From contig JAMWFC010000113.1 of the NCBI GenBank assembly GCA_027475525.1, positions 2,406,001 through 2,470,000 of the forward strand: 64,000 nucleotides of DNA. Reading direction: 5' to 3'. The notes beneath the pieces are model-generated. The model saw only the letters and a list, made by a program, of their open reading frames with translations. It was not told the DNA's origin and made no database searches. A program made the translations under genes and the position numbers. Shown here one piece after another: positions 32,788 to 43,390 of the stretch. The number at the start of each line of letters is the position of its first letter. The stretch's first letter is position 1. The DNA is from Macrolepiota albuminosa (taxonomy: Eukaryota; Basidiomycota; Agaricomycetes; Agaricales; Agaricaceae).

Positions 32788-33609
32788 GGGGGTGAAGGAC
32801 TTTGCACAGCAAGCATTGGAGAATCTAGCCAATGCACACGACACTATCATTGCCGCATGTGTTATACAGGCATGCCATGCAAATAATAGGCGGAGTGAGG
32901 AACCAGAGCTAACGCCTGGGATGTTAGTATACCTGTTGATGGAAAACTTGAATCTTCCGAAAGAAAGAGCGAGGAAGTTGTGTCCAAAATTCATTGGACC
33001 ATACAAAGTCTTGGTTGCGGAACCAAGCACATTGAACTATGTTCTGGAGCTGCCTGCAGCTCTGCAAGCACGTCGGATTGTGCCTAAGTTTCATGTATCG
33101 TTACTTAGGCGATATAATGCAAGCAATGATGCTATGTTCCCTAATCGGGTGACGCCCGAGCCATATGACTTTGGTGCCAGTGACGAACAGGAATGGTTCG
33201 TTGAGGATATTCTAGGCCATCGGTGGCAGGGAGGAACGCACCTCAAATTCGAGGTACGATGGAGTGTGGGTGATACGACATGGGAGTCGTATCACACTTG
33301 TGCCAAGTTGGCAGCGCTGGATCGGTACTTAGAACTGCAGGGTGTGAAGCACCCAAATCAGCTTGCTAAGCGCTCACATGCTTAGATTGATGGCAGTGAT
33401 AAGATGTAGGCCGGATCAGTCGGAGCTCAGATTGACTGAGTGTCTGATCCGGATCGGATCACGGTTGTTCCAGATAGATAAGATGGAGATTGATCTATCT
33501 GATGAGATAATCATGATGTGGAGTTGGCATTCAGATCAGGTTATGTAACCTGATGATGGGGAATTTAGTGTGTTTTTTCCCACCGAGACGTCAACATTTT
33601 TGTATTACC

Positions 33610-36542
33610 ATGTCGTACCCTTACCAGCGTATGACCAGTGAGCAGCAGCCTCAGAACCCACAGGGTTCTGGAGGAGGGGGGGATCGCCCCCAGCAAAACG
33701 TTCAGCAGCCTGTAACGACGCCGACTGTGGCGTTGTATCCAGTGGTGTCCCAGTTTGGGCAGAACCCAGCCCAATTTGGACAACCTCCGCAGTTTTATCC
33801 GCCGTTTTTCCAGATGCCATACTTCCCAGGACCAGCTGGTCCTGGACAGCAGATGGGAGGACAGGTTATGTGGGGTATGCCAATGCTGATGCAGCAGACG
33901 CAGACCCAGAGTGCAAGTATACTCCTTTCGGATGAGAAAGCACTAACTGCGCCACAGGTAGCACCCATGGACATGGACGACGACGTGGGGTGTCAACAGC
34001 CAGGAAAGAGCAAGGTGGTGCAACCTCGACAACAACGAGAGAGGACGCCACCCCCACAAGAGACATATAGAAGAGACCGGAGGCGATCGCCTCTGAGGAG
34101 TACCAGGGCACGAGTAGGCGGGCCTCATGATGTAGTAGGGCGCGGACGGGATGAACTGTCAGTGAGGATGCAGACTCAAGGTCAACCCCGACCTCAAACA
34201 CCGCCCCGACGAGCATCTCCGTCACCTCGTTGTGCACCATCTCCGCGGCGCTTATTGTACGCAGAGAAAGGGAAAGGAAAGGAGATTGGGACGCTGTCGG
34301 AGGTGTTGGACCCTCAGGCAGAGGCAGTCTGGAGACGCCTCATATCTGCCGGCCAGCGAGTGCCACGACGCTGTCGGAGGTGTTGGACCCTCAGGCAGAG
34401 GCAGTCTGGAGACGCCTCATATCTGCCGGCCAGCGAGTGCCACCAGAGTCCGCGTTTTTAGTGGATCTGGTGGCTCAGGTGGTGATTACAGGTCTGCTTG
34501 ATGAGATTGTTATGCTGCAGCAGCGTAACGACAATACGATTAAAACTTTCACAAACGCTATGAAGAAGTGTCTGTCGTCATCGGAGGAGCAACCTGAGGC
34601 AAAACGCCTCAGAGCGCGTGATGCAGGACTGGAAGTTGGGGTGCGGGAATCTGGAGAACTCACTCCGAGTCTGGCCGAGCTACATGATGAGCTCGTGGAG
34701 GTTGACAATAGTTTATGAGGACTGTCCTCGTCAACACATGCGCCTTCTCAGCAGTCAGGGGCGAAGCGGCAGGATGAGGTGGTCTTGTCGGAAGTGGAGT
34801 TTGGAGCAGATGTCCCATGAGGAGCAGACAAAGTAGTGATGCGGTTTGGAGCAGTGGTGCAGTTTGAGGCACCACTGAGGGCGTATGCGTCCGCGGTCCC
34901 CATAAAGGACACGAGGACGGACGCCGAGGTCGAAGGGCGACTCCTAACGTTGGCTGTGCTCGGTCTGAATGAACCAAGCAACGGGAGTGATTATGGGGAG
35001 TCATCAGACAAGACCCCCTCAGAAGGAGAAACCCCCGCTAAATGCCGAGTGCGTTTAGACAAGAAACGCAAGAAGGAGGCTCGGAGGAAGCATGAGGCCG
35101 CCCGGCAGGCAAAGGTCGATAAAGACTGGGAGGAGCAGGCCACAGGCCATATTCCTGATGGCCTCGGTGTGTTTGTCAGCGGGACGTCGGTGGAGCGGTC
35201 CAATTGGTTCTACGGTGGGGCACTCGACCGTCATTTTTACTACTCCCGGCTCACCAATACAGTTTTTGTGAGCGATGAAGCCTTGGTCGCGAAGACGCAC
35301 GAGGAAGAGAAGGGACAGAGGTATTACCATACCTCAAAGGAGTTGAACTGTGTGGCACCGAGGGGATTCCCAATGAATCCCCAGCAGTTGCAAAAGCTTT
35401 ATGAGCTTTTGCAGAACAAGTTCACGTCAGTGTCTCTACGCACTGAGGCCTATTATCTGTTGCGCGAGTTTCAGCGCATCAGTATTAACTACTATACATC
35501 GGTGAGGGATAGGACGATGACTCTGGTGTGTTCACCAGAGTACGAGCACATTTCGCCCCCTCTGGATCTATCATCCCATCACATAAACATTGCGGTCATG
35601 CCGACCCCAGACGGGTACCTGCAATGGAAGGACTGAGCCGGAAGACCGTTTTTTACGCTCTCCGGGTTTGATTCCAAAGGTGTACGTTTCACCTTCGATC
35701 TGGACAAGCTGGCACAGAACGTACTTTACTTCTGTCAGCCAGGAATAATGAATTTGGTGTATGGCATTGCAGTGGATCAAGCGTATCGCATTCACTGGCA
35801 TACTTTCCTGGGCCACGCCTTGGCGCATGGATTGTCCCCTTCGGGAAGAGCTTGCGGACGGTTTGCAAGGCTGTTGGCCTTGATTCTGGCGCCTCCCGGG
35901 TTGTATTGTGAGGCGGTTGCTGATTACAATGCCGCCAACCCTAGTACCCCCTTTGAACCCATGAGCTGGACTGACGTCCAGTTCCGACCCCCATACTTTG
36001 ACGTGGCTAATGCCGTCAACATCACTGATGCTGACGTGCTACGTGCTATGATAGCCAACCGCGTACCTCTCAAGTGGGTAGACCACGCCTATACCTTCGG
36101 CGTGGTCTACCTTGAAAACCAATTCCTTGCGGCCACAGCCTCCATTGACCAGTTCCGCAAGGTCAACGATGAACGTCATCATCGACTGGACCTCTATGGA
36201 GAGCCCCCAGCCATCACGTGGTGGGACAATTGGCGACTGCTCACGGACGATGATATGATTTGTCTCCATGCACTACTCGCCCGTGAATCCGATCAAGGTC
36301 ATGAGTACCTTGAAAGTGGACTATATTATCCGGTGGGGATGAACTCCAACCGTCGAGACTTATGGCAACGCCGCTCTCAACACGGGCCATATCCCCCCTC
36401 TCCATCTCACCCTTCAACGTCAGTTCAGGCTCCTACAGCCTCAACATTGTCGGGCCCCGTTGCCTCATCATCCTTGGTTAACACCGACAATGAGATGAGG
36501 ATTGATACAGTTCATGAGTTGTCGCGTCTGCCATCTGCATAA
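33610..36542 (+). pseudogene. Element C ORF3, unidentified third sense ORF after pol
   Basis: Starts ATG 33610 (ACC before ATG; MSYPYQRMTSEQQ), 225 nt after the pol stop, and ends TAA at 36540-36542. The N-terminal part is Gln/Pro/Gly/Met-rich; then an Arg/Ser/Pro-rich stretch, a helical segment (VWRRLISAGQRVP), an acidic-basic stretch, and a conserved globular part (GALDRHFYYSRLTN, APRGFPMNPQQL, DHAYTFGVVYLENQF). One 77-bp duplication (34291) and three TGA (34716, 34818, 35634) interrupt one phase. No signal peptide, membrane segment or zinc knuckle, so it is not env-like or gag-like. Homologues lie at 11937-12506 and 36923-38459; the part is conserved across element ages. Function unknown. 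Confidence 0.8.
34291..34444. repeat. Exact 77-bp tandem duplication (7 of 8)
   Basis: Copies 34291-34367 and 34368-34444 in C ORF3. The frame before and after agree only if one copy is dropped. Confidence 0.95.
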
Positions 36543-36701
36543 CCCTCGTAGGCGGCTCATCTCTTTTTCAATTCATACTGTCGGTTAACGTCGGTGTTGT
36601 ATTTTTTGACAGATGACCTGGACATTTTCGAGCCGTGGAGGACCAGAGTGCCTCCACATTGACCTACTTAGTGACACGGACAAATTGTCCCTCTTTACAT
36701 C

Positions 36702-36731
36702 GAGACTGATTACCAGTCTCAAAGGGGGGCA
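36702..36731 (+). promoter_or_regulatory. Hairpin plus polypurine tract of element C
   Basis: GAGACTG-ATTAC-CAGTCTC (36702-36720), then AAAGGGGGGCA up to the LTR. Element E shows AGACTGAGTACTCAGTCT at the equivalent place (38763-38780). Confidence 0.8.
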
Positions 36732-36922
36732 TGTAACATATTATATTTTAGTTAATTAATTAATATACACTTATATTAATTAGTTATTACTACTTTACAT
36801 ACATGCTGGCTGCCTTACATAAGGCAGCCAATTTTACTGTCATACTTCGTAGTACTAGAATCGATTATCGATCTGGTTCTGTTAGTGTGACTGTAAGGCT
36901 AACCATACTTGACTTTGTTTCA
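36732..36922 (+). repeat. 3' LTR of element C
   Basis: 191 bp, TGTAACATATT to TTTGTTTCA, followed by the GCCTA target duplication. Unusually short for a Gypsy LTR. Contains the 24-nt palindrome at 36807-36830. Confidence 0.92.
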
Positions 36923-38459
36923 GCCTAGCAAAGAAGAAGGTGGATTGCATCAAAGCAGAACAAGCCCTTTGCTCTATAGGGCTGAGAATGATTTCTTGGG
37001 GAGAATTCCTGATAGTTTGGAGATAAAGGTGTGGAGTCTGCTCAATGTTGAGTGGATGAACTTGTGCTTCAGAGGAGCACTCAGCCATCACACCTATTAT
37101 TTGTATTATATAAATATGGTGTTGATGGGAGCCAATGCCAACTAGGCTGTGGCTTATGAGTTTGTCTCTGGGCATTATGCTAACATTTCTAACATAATCA
37201 TGTACAAGCATGCCCCTCACAGTCTCCTCTGCACTCCTCTAGAGCTGGAGAAGCTCTATAAGTACCATATAAACTCTCACATCTCTTGTTACAACAGAAT
37301 TGTCACATATATGCTGATCACAGAGCTTCAGATGTTTGCACATTGAACAGATGAAGTTTTACACAACAGAACAATGCAGCTCCTTATGACAGAGCTGCAA
37401 TACTGAAGTCTTGTCAATCTGGTGCAAGGTCCTGACAATCTTGCTGTCATTGAGCGATGAAATATTCTGGGGTGCTTTCTGCACACAAAAACGAATAGGA
37501 ATAGCTCCACCATGCTGCATGTAATGTGCACACTAGATCCAACCACTCTATTCAATCTGGACCAGCTTGCTCAATATGTGCTGGTCTTTGATTGCTCAGG
37601 GATGAAAAATACATATCAGAGCATTGCAGTAGATTATGCCTACCACATGCACTGGCAAACCCTTTTCAGGTTCACATTGTATTGAGCTCTCTGCATAAAT
37701 ATTGCAGCCAAAGCCATGATTGTTTGGTGCATGACTCTTGTCATAGCTTGTCCATGACTTTACCATAAGGCAGTTGCCTCATATAATGCTTCCTTCTCTG
37801 AGCAGCCCCTTGTGTTCCAACATGGGGCTCAGCTCAAAATCTAACAAGTCTATGTGCCTGACAACCAGGCATGAAACTTCTTGAATAATGACACATTACA
37901 TGTCTTATCACACAATTGTATCTTGCTGGACTGGGTAGACTACACATACACATATGGTGTAGTCTTCCTGGAACAGCAGTTCCATGCCTCAACAATGTCT
38001 TTGGACATCTTCAAACAGATCGACAATAAGTGCATGGAGCACCTTGCTATATATGGTACCTCTTCCACAATCTTGCAATGGGATAGATGGCAGAAGATAA
38101 CAGAAGATGATCATTATTGTCTGATGTTCAAATACAATGAGAAGATACTCTCTCAGAACTCTGAGGCCAATGGCCTCTATTACCTCATTGGCATGGACCC
38201 AAATTGGGTCAATCTCCTAAAATGCACATTGGCATACAGTACACTACCAACTATTGCTTCTGCAATTAACATTGCATTTACTGAGCCCATGTTGATAGAT
38301 TCACCTGATGTTGAGGGGTCATTCATCCCACCAAGGACAGAATCAGTGCCTCCCTCTCCTGTGATTAACATCACCTCAGAAGAGGGCATAATGATGACAG
38401 AGACAGGCATGGTTGTGGAGGCTTCATCATGTGGGTCTTTAGACTCTTTAAAAATTTAG
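36923..38459 (+). pseudogene. Sequence E, 3' part: diverged ORF3
   Basis: Continues the relic of 12915-14522 across the element C insertion. Clear alignment with C ORF3: GRIPDSL and GALSHHTYYLYY (about 36990-37115) against GHIPDGL and GALDRHFYYSRL; DWVDYTYTYGVVFLEQQF (about 37930-37985) against WVDHAYTFGVVYLENQF; GLYYLIGMDPNW against GLYYPVGMNSNR. The last 192 codons (37881-38459) are open, the rest is broken. It diverges enough from C ORF3 to be a separate lineage. The tail adds a Ser/Pro/Glu-rich stretch not seen in C. Confidence 0.75.
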
Positions 38460-38797
38460 GTAAATCTGAGTTGTCACTCAACCTGCTCATGCTGACATGC
38501 ACTCCAGTATAGCATGTATATACAGCTGTAGTCATTTGTTTTACTTTTTTTTATATATTCATTTTCTTGTCTGTGCTGTGACTAAGACTGTTATGCGCAC
38601 TTGCACAACTAAGTCTGCATAAGGACAGTCTGAGGATTACCATGTCTACACCTGACATGTATGCACTAATTTTTTATAGCTAACTTATATTGGATACCCA
38701 GTTGGCACTTGTGCTTATTGCCTATGCACTACTATGCATCTTCTTGGCTTTACCTCTTAATTAGACTGAGTACTCAGTCTTATTGGGAGATATGTAA
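38460..38797 (+). promoter_or_regulatory. 3' end of E: hairpin, purine tract and probable LTR start
   Basis: Non-coding, AT-rich. AGACTGAGTACTCAGTCT (38763-38780), a purine-rich ATTGGGAGATA, then TGTAATGG at 38793, in the same order as the end of element C. Supports E being an LTR element with ORF3 last. The LTR end was not found. Confidence 0.5.
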
Positions 38798-40382
38798 TGG
38801 ATTGTCACTCTAGCTTTGAGCATCAGCAATGCTATTATCAGATTGTAGACTATTATGTAAGACAACATCTTGTATTCACTCTTAGTTTTAGTCAAATCTG
38901 ATACTGCAGTCTGATTTAGTACTATGTGATCCACACAAGGTTGTTCTAGCTCATAATCACTGGTTACACCTTTGCCTCAGTTTCCTGGTCTCTCCTCAGT
39001 GTCTCTTCACTATTACCCAACTCTACTCTATTTTATCAACCCTTGGACTTAGTCTGAGATCTTTATATCTCTTCCATTGAATCTTGGCACTCTGTGTGAG
39101 TTCTAAAGTACCTCTGCACCTCTCCAGACCCTCTAGAACCCACTCCTCTCCCTTTTTTGTAGGTTTGGAGCTGTTTTATAAACATCAAGTCTGCCCAGTA
39201 AAGACTTACTTGCCATTGGAAGCCCTGTAGTCAGCAAAACCTGACAGCCATCTGGTCATGTGAAAGACTTGTTAGAGAACAGTCTTTCGCTCTGAGAATG
39301 TTTATCAATACCAGCATGTTTTTATTGTATTCCTACTGTATCTTTGCAAGTTATGTCAGCCTGATAGTGATTATTTAAAAAATGAGAAAAAGGTCATCAA
39401 GTTCCTCTCAGTGAGAATCTTCATTGACTGCTATAAGTTTCTGCTTCTTTCACAAAAATCAGAGGCCTATTTCAAAGGCAACAAGATTGTTATCCTTAAA
39501 TCTACTCATCTCACTCATCTCTACATGTATTTTATGTTGTACCTCTGCAGCTGAGCTTCCAAGTTTCCTTTGCAACAAGAACTTTGGTTGCTAAGCAATG
39601 GAAAATACCCAACATATTCATTCTTCAAGATAAAACTGAGGCAGTTCTTTTCTATGTCAATTGCAGGCCAATTCATGTGAGCTGGGGAAGCCACTTACTT
39701 AACAGAATCAGGTATAACTCTGCACCTCATACAAGCCATGAGCTGATAGTCTTCAAAAGCTTTCCAACAATATATCAGGAAAAACCTAATTTTAATTCAT
39801 GCTATGACATTCTGCCAATCCACCTCCAGGAAAGCCTGATGGGACCCTCTTCTTTAAAAGAATTGAAAAAAAAAGATCTCAAAGAAAATTCAAAAAAAAT
39901 TATACATTACAGAAATGTTGCCTGCATCCAATTGTTTCAGACAACTTAATAGGGATTTAGCAGGCAGGCAGCAAAGGACTATTTGTATTATTTACAATTT
40001 GTATACACATGTCAGAGTTGAGACAGGCATAGCAGCCCTCTAGAAAGCACTCTGACTTACCTAGTAAATACTCCAACCTAAGTGAGGTTATTGGTTTGAA
40101 TATTTCTGTCAAAATGATAGAAAAAATATTGTAATTGAATTTTTAATGGTACTTAGTCTGATGCTCTCAAATGCATTGACAAGGGCTATATTAATCATTG
40201 TTGAGCCCAATGACTAGAGCAAGCCTTCTGTAGCAATTTGTTTCCTTAATCTTTTAAGTTCAGTAAAAATATTTTTTCTATAGTTTTGACAGAGATATTC
40301 AAATAAAATTCTGAAATTAATTAAATTATTTTTAGTTTTTACAATTGTTTTTCCACAGAACATCATTCTCTGCACCCAGAGA
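38798..40382. other. AT-rich relic sequence upstream of the BTB gene
   Basis: No supported gene. The first few hundred bases may be the rest of the E LTR. A 121-codon open frame at 39584-39949 has no recognisable motif. The last part should hold the BTB gene promoter. CpG is very scarce until about 40390. Confidence 0.45.
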
Positions 40383-42567
40383 ATGAGTTCTTTATCCGAT
40401 CTTCCACAATGGACACCGGAACATGCTCCGCAGTATCCTTCAGACTTGTCTGGTGAGTTCACTGGCTTTCAAGCTTTGAGGAAGGGCTTAACAAGGGTTT
40501 TATAGACTCGGATGAACTCGATGGTTCTGAAGACAATCAATCAACAGGAGCAGAAGATATGGGAAATAATCTGGCCTCAGAGTATGATTGTGATTTGGCA
40601 CTTGGTACGTCTCTGCTGCTTTTCTATTTTTCATTGATTTTGATTCACATAATTGTTCTGGACGCTATTCCAGACATACCATCGCAGCGGCATCAAGTGG
40701 TGGAAGGGCCTTCCTCCATTGTCGAGTGCTCTGCCGCAAGATTATTGGAACGAGTTGGCCTGTGTAAGCAGCCTGAGTCAAACGAAGCATCTTCCCAAAG
40801 TCATTCAATGGATGATTCCGACCGTGCTGCGTTCTCGAATCAAGCCCAGAGAGATGTAGATCAGGGCTCCGATGAGAGTCGCAATTCAAACGGACCCTTA
40901 CCATTGACAAAGTGTCTCTCTTCGGGTCCCAGAATTGTCGACGCTAATACTTCTTCATTGACCTTGACCCGCCATCATCCTTTTACGAATAGCCAAAAGT
41001 CTCCATCGTCTTTTACACCACTCGTTCAACGATTCCCGCTATCTCCCCCACGTCTGTCACAGTCTCTCAGTCCGTCAGTGCTTGAACACAATTCTTCGGA
41101 CGAGTCAAACGATTCCGAAGTCGATGATTTGCCCAGAATAGAGCAACTAATTGCTCTTACGCAGCCGAATCAACAAGCAAGTCAATCGCGAAACGAAACC
41201 AAGCGGCCATCCATGACTGGACCACATAACATCAACTGCTCTCGTTCTCCGAGCTCTCCGATCAAGAGGCAGATGTCGAATAGTCCTGGCATTCCGAGTC
41301 AACCTCCCCACAAAAAGCGAAGAATGATGAATAAAGAACCGGAAACACCTGTAAGGTATCATGAAGTTGCAGATTCGTCTTCCGATGAGCAGCCTTCTGA
41401 GGTCAACAAAGGTGCTTAATTCATAGATGCCATCTCAGAGCTGAGTCCATGTCTTGCAACAGTGAAGTGTTCAATGTCTTCCCAGCGTCCCCCTCGAAAA
41501 CTCAAGAAGAAAGCTTCATTGTATACAGTCGAAACCCCGACTTCCACAGGTGTATTTCAAAATCCTTCAATATGCGCAAAATCATATCAGAAACACCTAG
41601 TTTACTGGCATCTGGACGGAAATATTCGCGTTAAGATAGGAAGAACTTGTTTTCAGCTACATAGGAGCATCCTCGCTCGACAGAGCAAGTGGTTTGAAAA
41701 CCAGTTTAATCCCAGGGAACCAGAAACGATATCACACAATACTGAGGAGCCGTACGATCTCACTGATCTAGATATAACCGCTGATGACTTTGAAGAGTTG
41801 CTTCGTGCTCTGGACGATACTCAGTATGTCTTCTCCTTTCATCTGCTCAGTACATTTCCCAGTACATATGCTCAATCTTTTATAGTGCTTGCTTCCAAGG
41901 GGAGTTGCCATTTTCGAAATTAAATTCTCTTCTTCGTGTATCGACAACCCTTGGCTTCACGACCATCGAAAAATATGCGTCAAATGCCCTGTCCGCTATG
42001 TGGTCCGCAGATCTTGCCGACGTCGGCATCAACAAGATTGAATGTCCAATAGAAAGTCTTGCTCTGGCGCGGCAGTGTGCCCTCTTTTCCGTCATCAAGC
42101 GCACTCTGTATGAACTAGTGAGACTCTCCAACTTCGGGCAAACGAAGGTGATACCGGGAAACGTCTCTGTCGCATCCATGGTGCGCTTAGGATCTTACGA
42201 TAAAGATCTACTCCTCACAGCTCGTGAACGCCTTGGAATTGCGTGGAGAGAGGCTTTAGACGTTGATCGCTTTCCTATTTGCATAGCTCAGCAGGGTGTT
42301 GTGGACGACGCTGGAGGACTGACAGAGAACACTCCTACCTGCGCAGCGACAAATCACGTACGGTCTCTAGTGGCACATCATGAGATCATCAAGGAGTATG
42401 GCATTCTAGGTTATGAATATGATCCAGTAAATGGGTTGCAGGTCTTAGCTGCAGCGCCGTGGAAGGAAAAGGGTTTTTGTCAGGCGTGTGTTGAACAAAG
42501 GCGGAATTATTGGTTGAACGAGCGCGAAAGACTTTGGCGGAAACTCGATGAATGGTTTGAGGTATAA
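40383..42567 (+). CDS. BTB/POZ-domain protein with a disordered N-terminal half
   Basis: Five exons: 40383-40452, 40506-40604, 40674-41411, 41463-41823, 41886-42567; 1,950 nt, 649 residues, all introns GT-AG (51-69 bp), frame kept throughout. Starts MSSLSDLPQWTPEH. Residues 1 to about 300 are Ser/Pro/Asp-rich and basic (PPHKKRR), looking disordered and nuclear. A BTB fold follows (about 320-430: HLDGNIRVKIGRTCFQLHRS, LARQSKWFENQF, DDFEELLRALDDT), then a helical C-terminal part with a possible CQAC pair (about residue 620). BTB domains dimerise and serve as transcription or cullin-3 adaptors; which applies is unknown. The 51-bp third intron (41412-41462) is inferred: without it a TAA at 41417 would make two genes. 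CpG-rich island among CpG-poor transposons. Confidence 0.8.
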
Positions 42568-43266
42568 GGTGGAGAGGTTATGAAGCAGGATGGTGTGGTC
42601 AGCTTCTTTCTGCTTTTCACATTGCTGCTGCGAACGTAGCGTTATGGGCACGCTTTCGCAGCTCAGACTCATTATCACCAGTGAACATCGTATCATTGAG
42701 TAGTGTGGTCTTTGATTGAACGTCAACATTGCTCGTTGCTCATCCTCACCGTGATGCTGTCAAGAGCAGGGTCCGCACTGAGATCGACACATCATGAGGA
42801 GGAAGCTCTAAAGGAGTATCGCTATGAAGAAGCCCACGTCTCCAGTTTGACCGCGGGAACAAGTCCAGGCGCCCTAGGCGAGACATCGCGCCTGACGCCA
42901 ATGGTGATGATGTTGCAGTTGATTGCGCAGATAGTGATACGTCTGCCTCACCCGAGGCAGACAGAATGAGACATAAGACCCCAATTAAATCCTTAGAGCG
43001 CTGAAAACTGTAAGCGTGCGTTGAGAACTGTAAATGCGGGGGCGGCTCACCTCAGAAATAACCCTGAGACATTCAAAAATCAGCTTCTCTACAGTCGAGG
43101 ACAAGCAAACCCTACAACTGAGATTCTGAGAGATTGAGCTGATATATCCTGAAACTTTTGACAGCTCTGAACTCGGATTGGCAAAAAACGCCAAAAAGCA
43201 CTTGTCCAAAGTTTTTCCCACAACTTTTTGGAGTGGCCAAAAATTTCAAGTCATTCAACAAATTCT
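42568..43266 (+). other. Downstream region of the BTB gene, possible coding remnant
   Basis: CpG-moderate. A frame ending TGA 43002-43004 reads a plausible acidic tail (DANGDDVAVDCADSDTSASP) but its start is blocked by stops upstream, so it would need an intron. I cannot support a gene; it may be 3' UTR plus a fragment of another gene. Confidence 0.3.
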
Positions 43267-43375
43267 ATGTACCTAAAACGGCCTCCAGATGCATCATCAC
43301 AGACCGAGATACTGCTTGGTGACCCTTCTGCCTTTGAACTGCCCACGCTGCAGCCTTTCCTTTCAGACCAAGATG
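43267..43375 (+). CDS. Possible first exon of a host gene cut by a transposase
   Basis: ATG 43267 opens 36 codons (MYLKRPPDASSQTEILLGDP) ending at a good donor GGTAAG (43376). CpG is present, unlike the AT-rich transposase that starts a few bases later on the other strand. Looks like exon 1 of a gene whose intron holds, or whose body was displaced by, the insertion. No downstream exon was found. Confidence 0.3.
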
Positions 43376-43390
43376 GTAAGCACTCATGAA

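Larger units (their letters stand above)
32219..33385 (+). pseudogene. Element C pol part 2: integrase C-part and chromodomain-like end
   Basis: Continues the integrase interrupted at 21043: second catalytic aspartate in SSIMSDQDAKFTS (about 32390), glutamate in DGQTERANRS (about 32496), then GPYKVLVAEP and a chromodomain-like end (WFVEDILGHRW, FEVRWSVGDTTWESY; about 33195-33290), stop 33383-33385. Two 77-bp duplications (32228 and 32634) each shift the frame; without them the region reads in one phase. The tail is close to chromodomains that bind histone marks and guide integration to heterochromatin in chromoviruses (family knowledge). Confidence 0.9.
14523..36922 (+). mobile_element. Ty3/Gypsy element C, full length, carrying nested element D
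   Basis: LTR 14523-14710 and 36732-36922, target duplication GCCTA at 14518-14522 and 36923-36927. Gag-pol runs 14861-21043 and resumes at 32219-33385; ORF3 follows at 33610-36542. Without D and three 77-bp duplications the element is about 11.0 kb. The two LTRs differ by a 3-bp gap and few bases, two of them CpG in the 3' copy and TpG in the 5' copy. Gag-pol has six in-frame TGA and one small indel, ORF3 three TGA, so it is inactive but not old. Confidence 0.93.

Noticed and set aside
9603..35636. TGA read as sense (recoding or suppression) in B and C
   Set aside because: D and the BTB gene use normal stops without internal TGA; the pattern follows CpG decay and occurs only in ageing elements.
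33610..36542. ORF3 as an envelope gene
   Set aside because: No signal peptide, membrane anchor or cysteine-rich ectodomain; composition is Gln/Pro-rich then globular.
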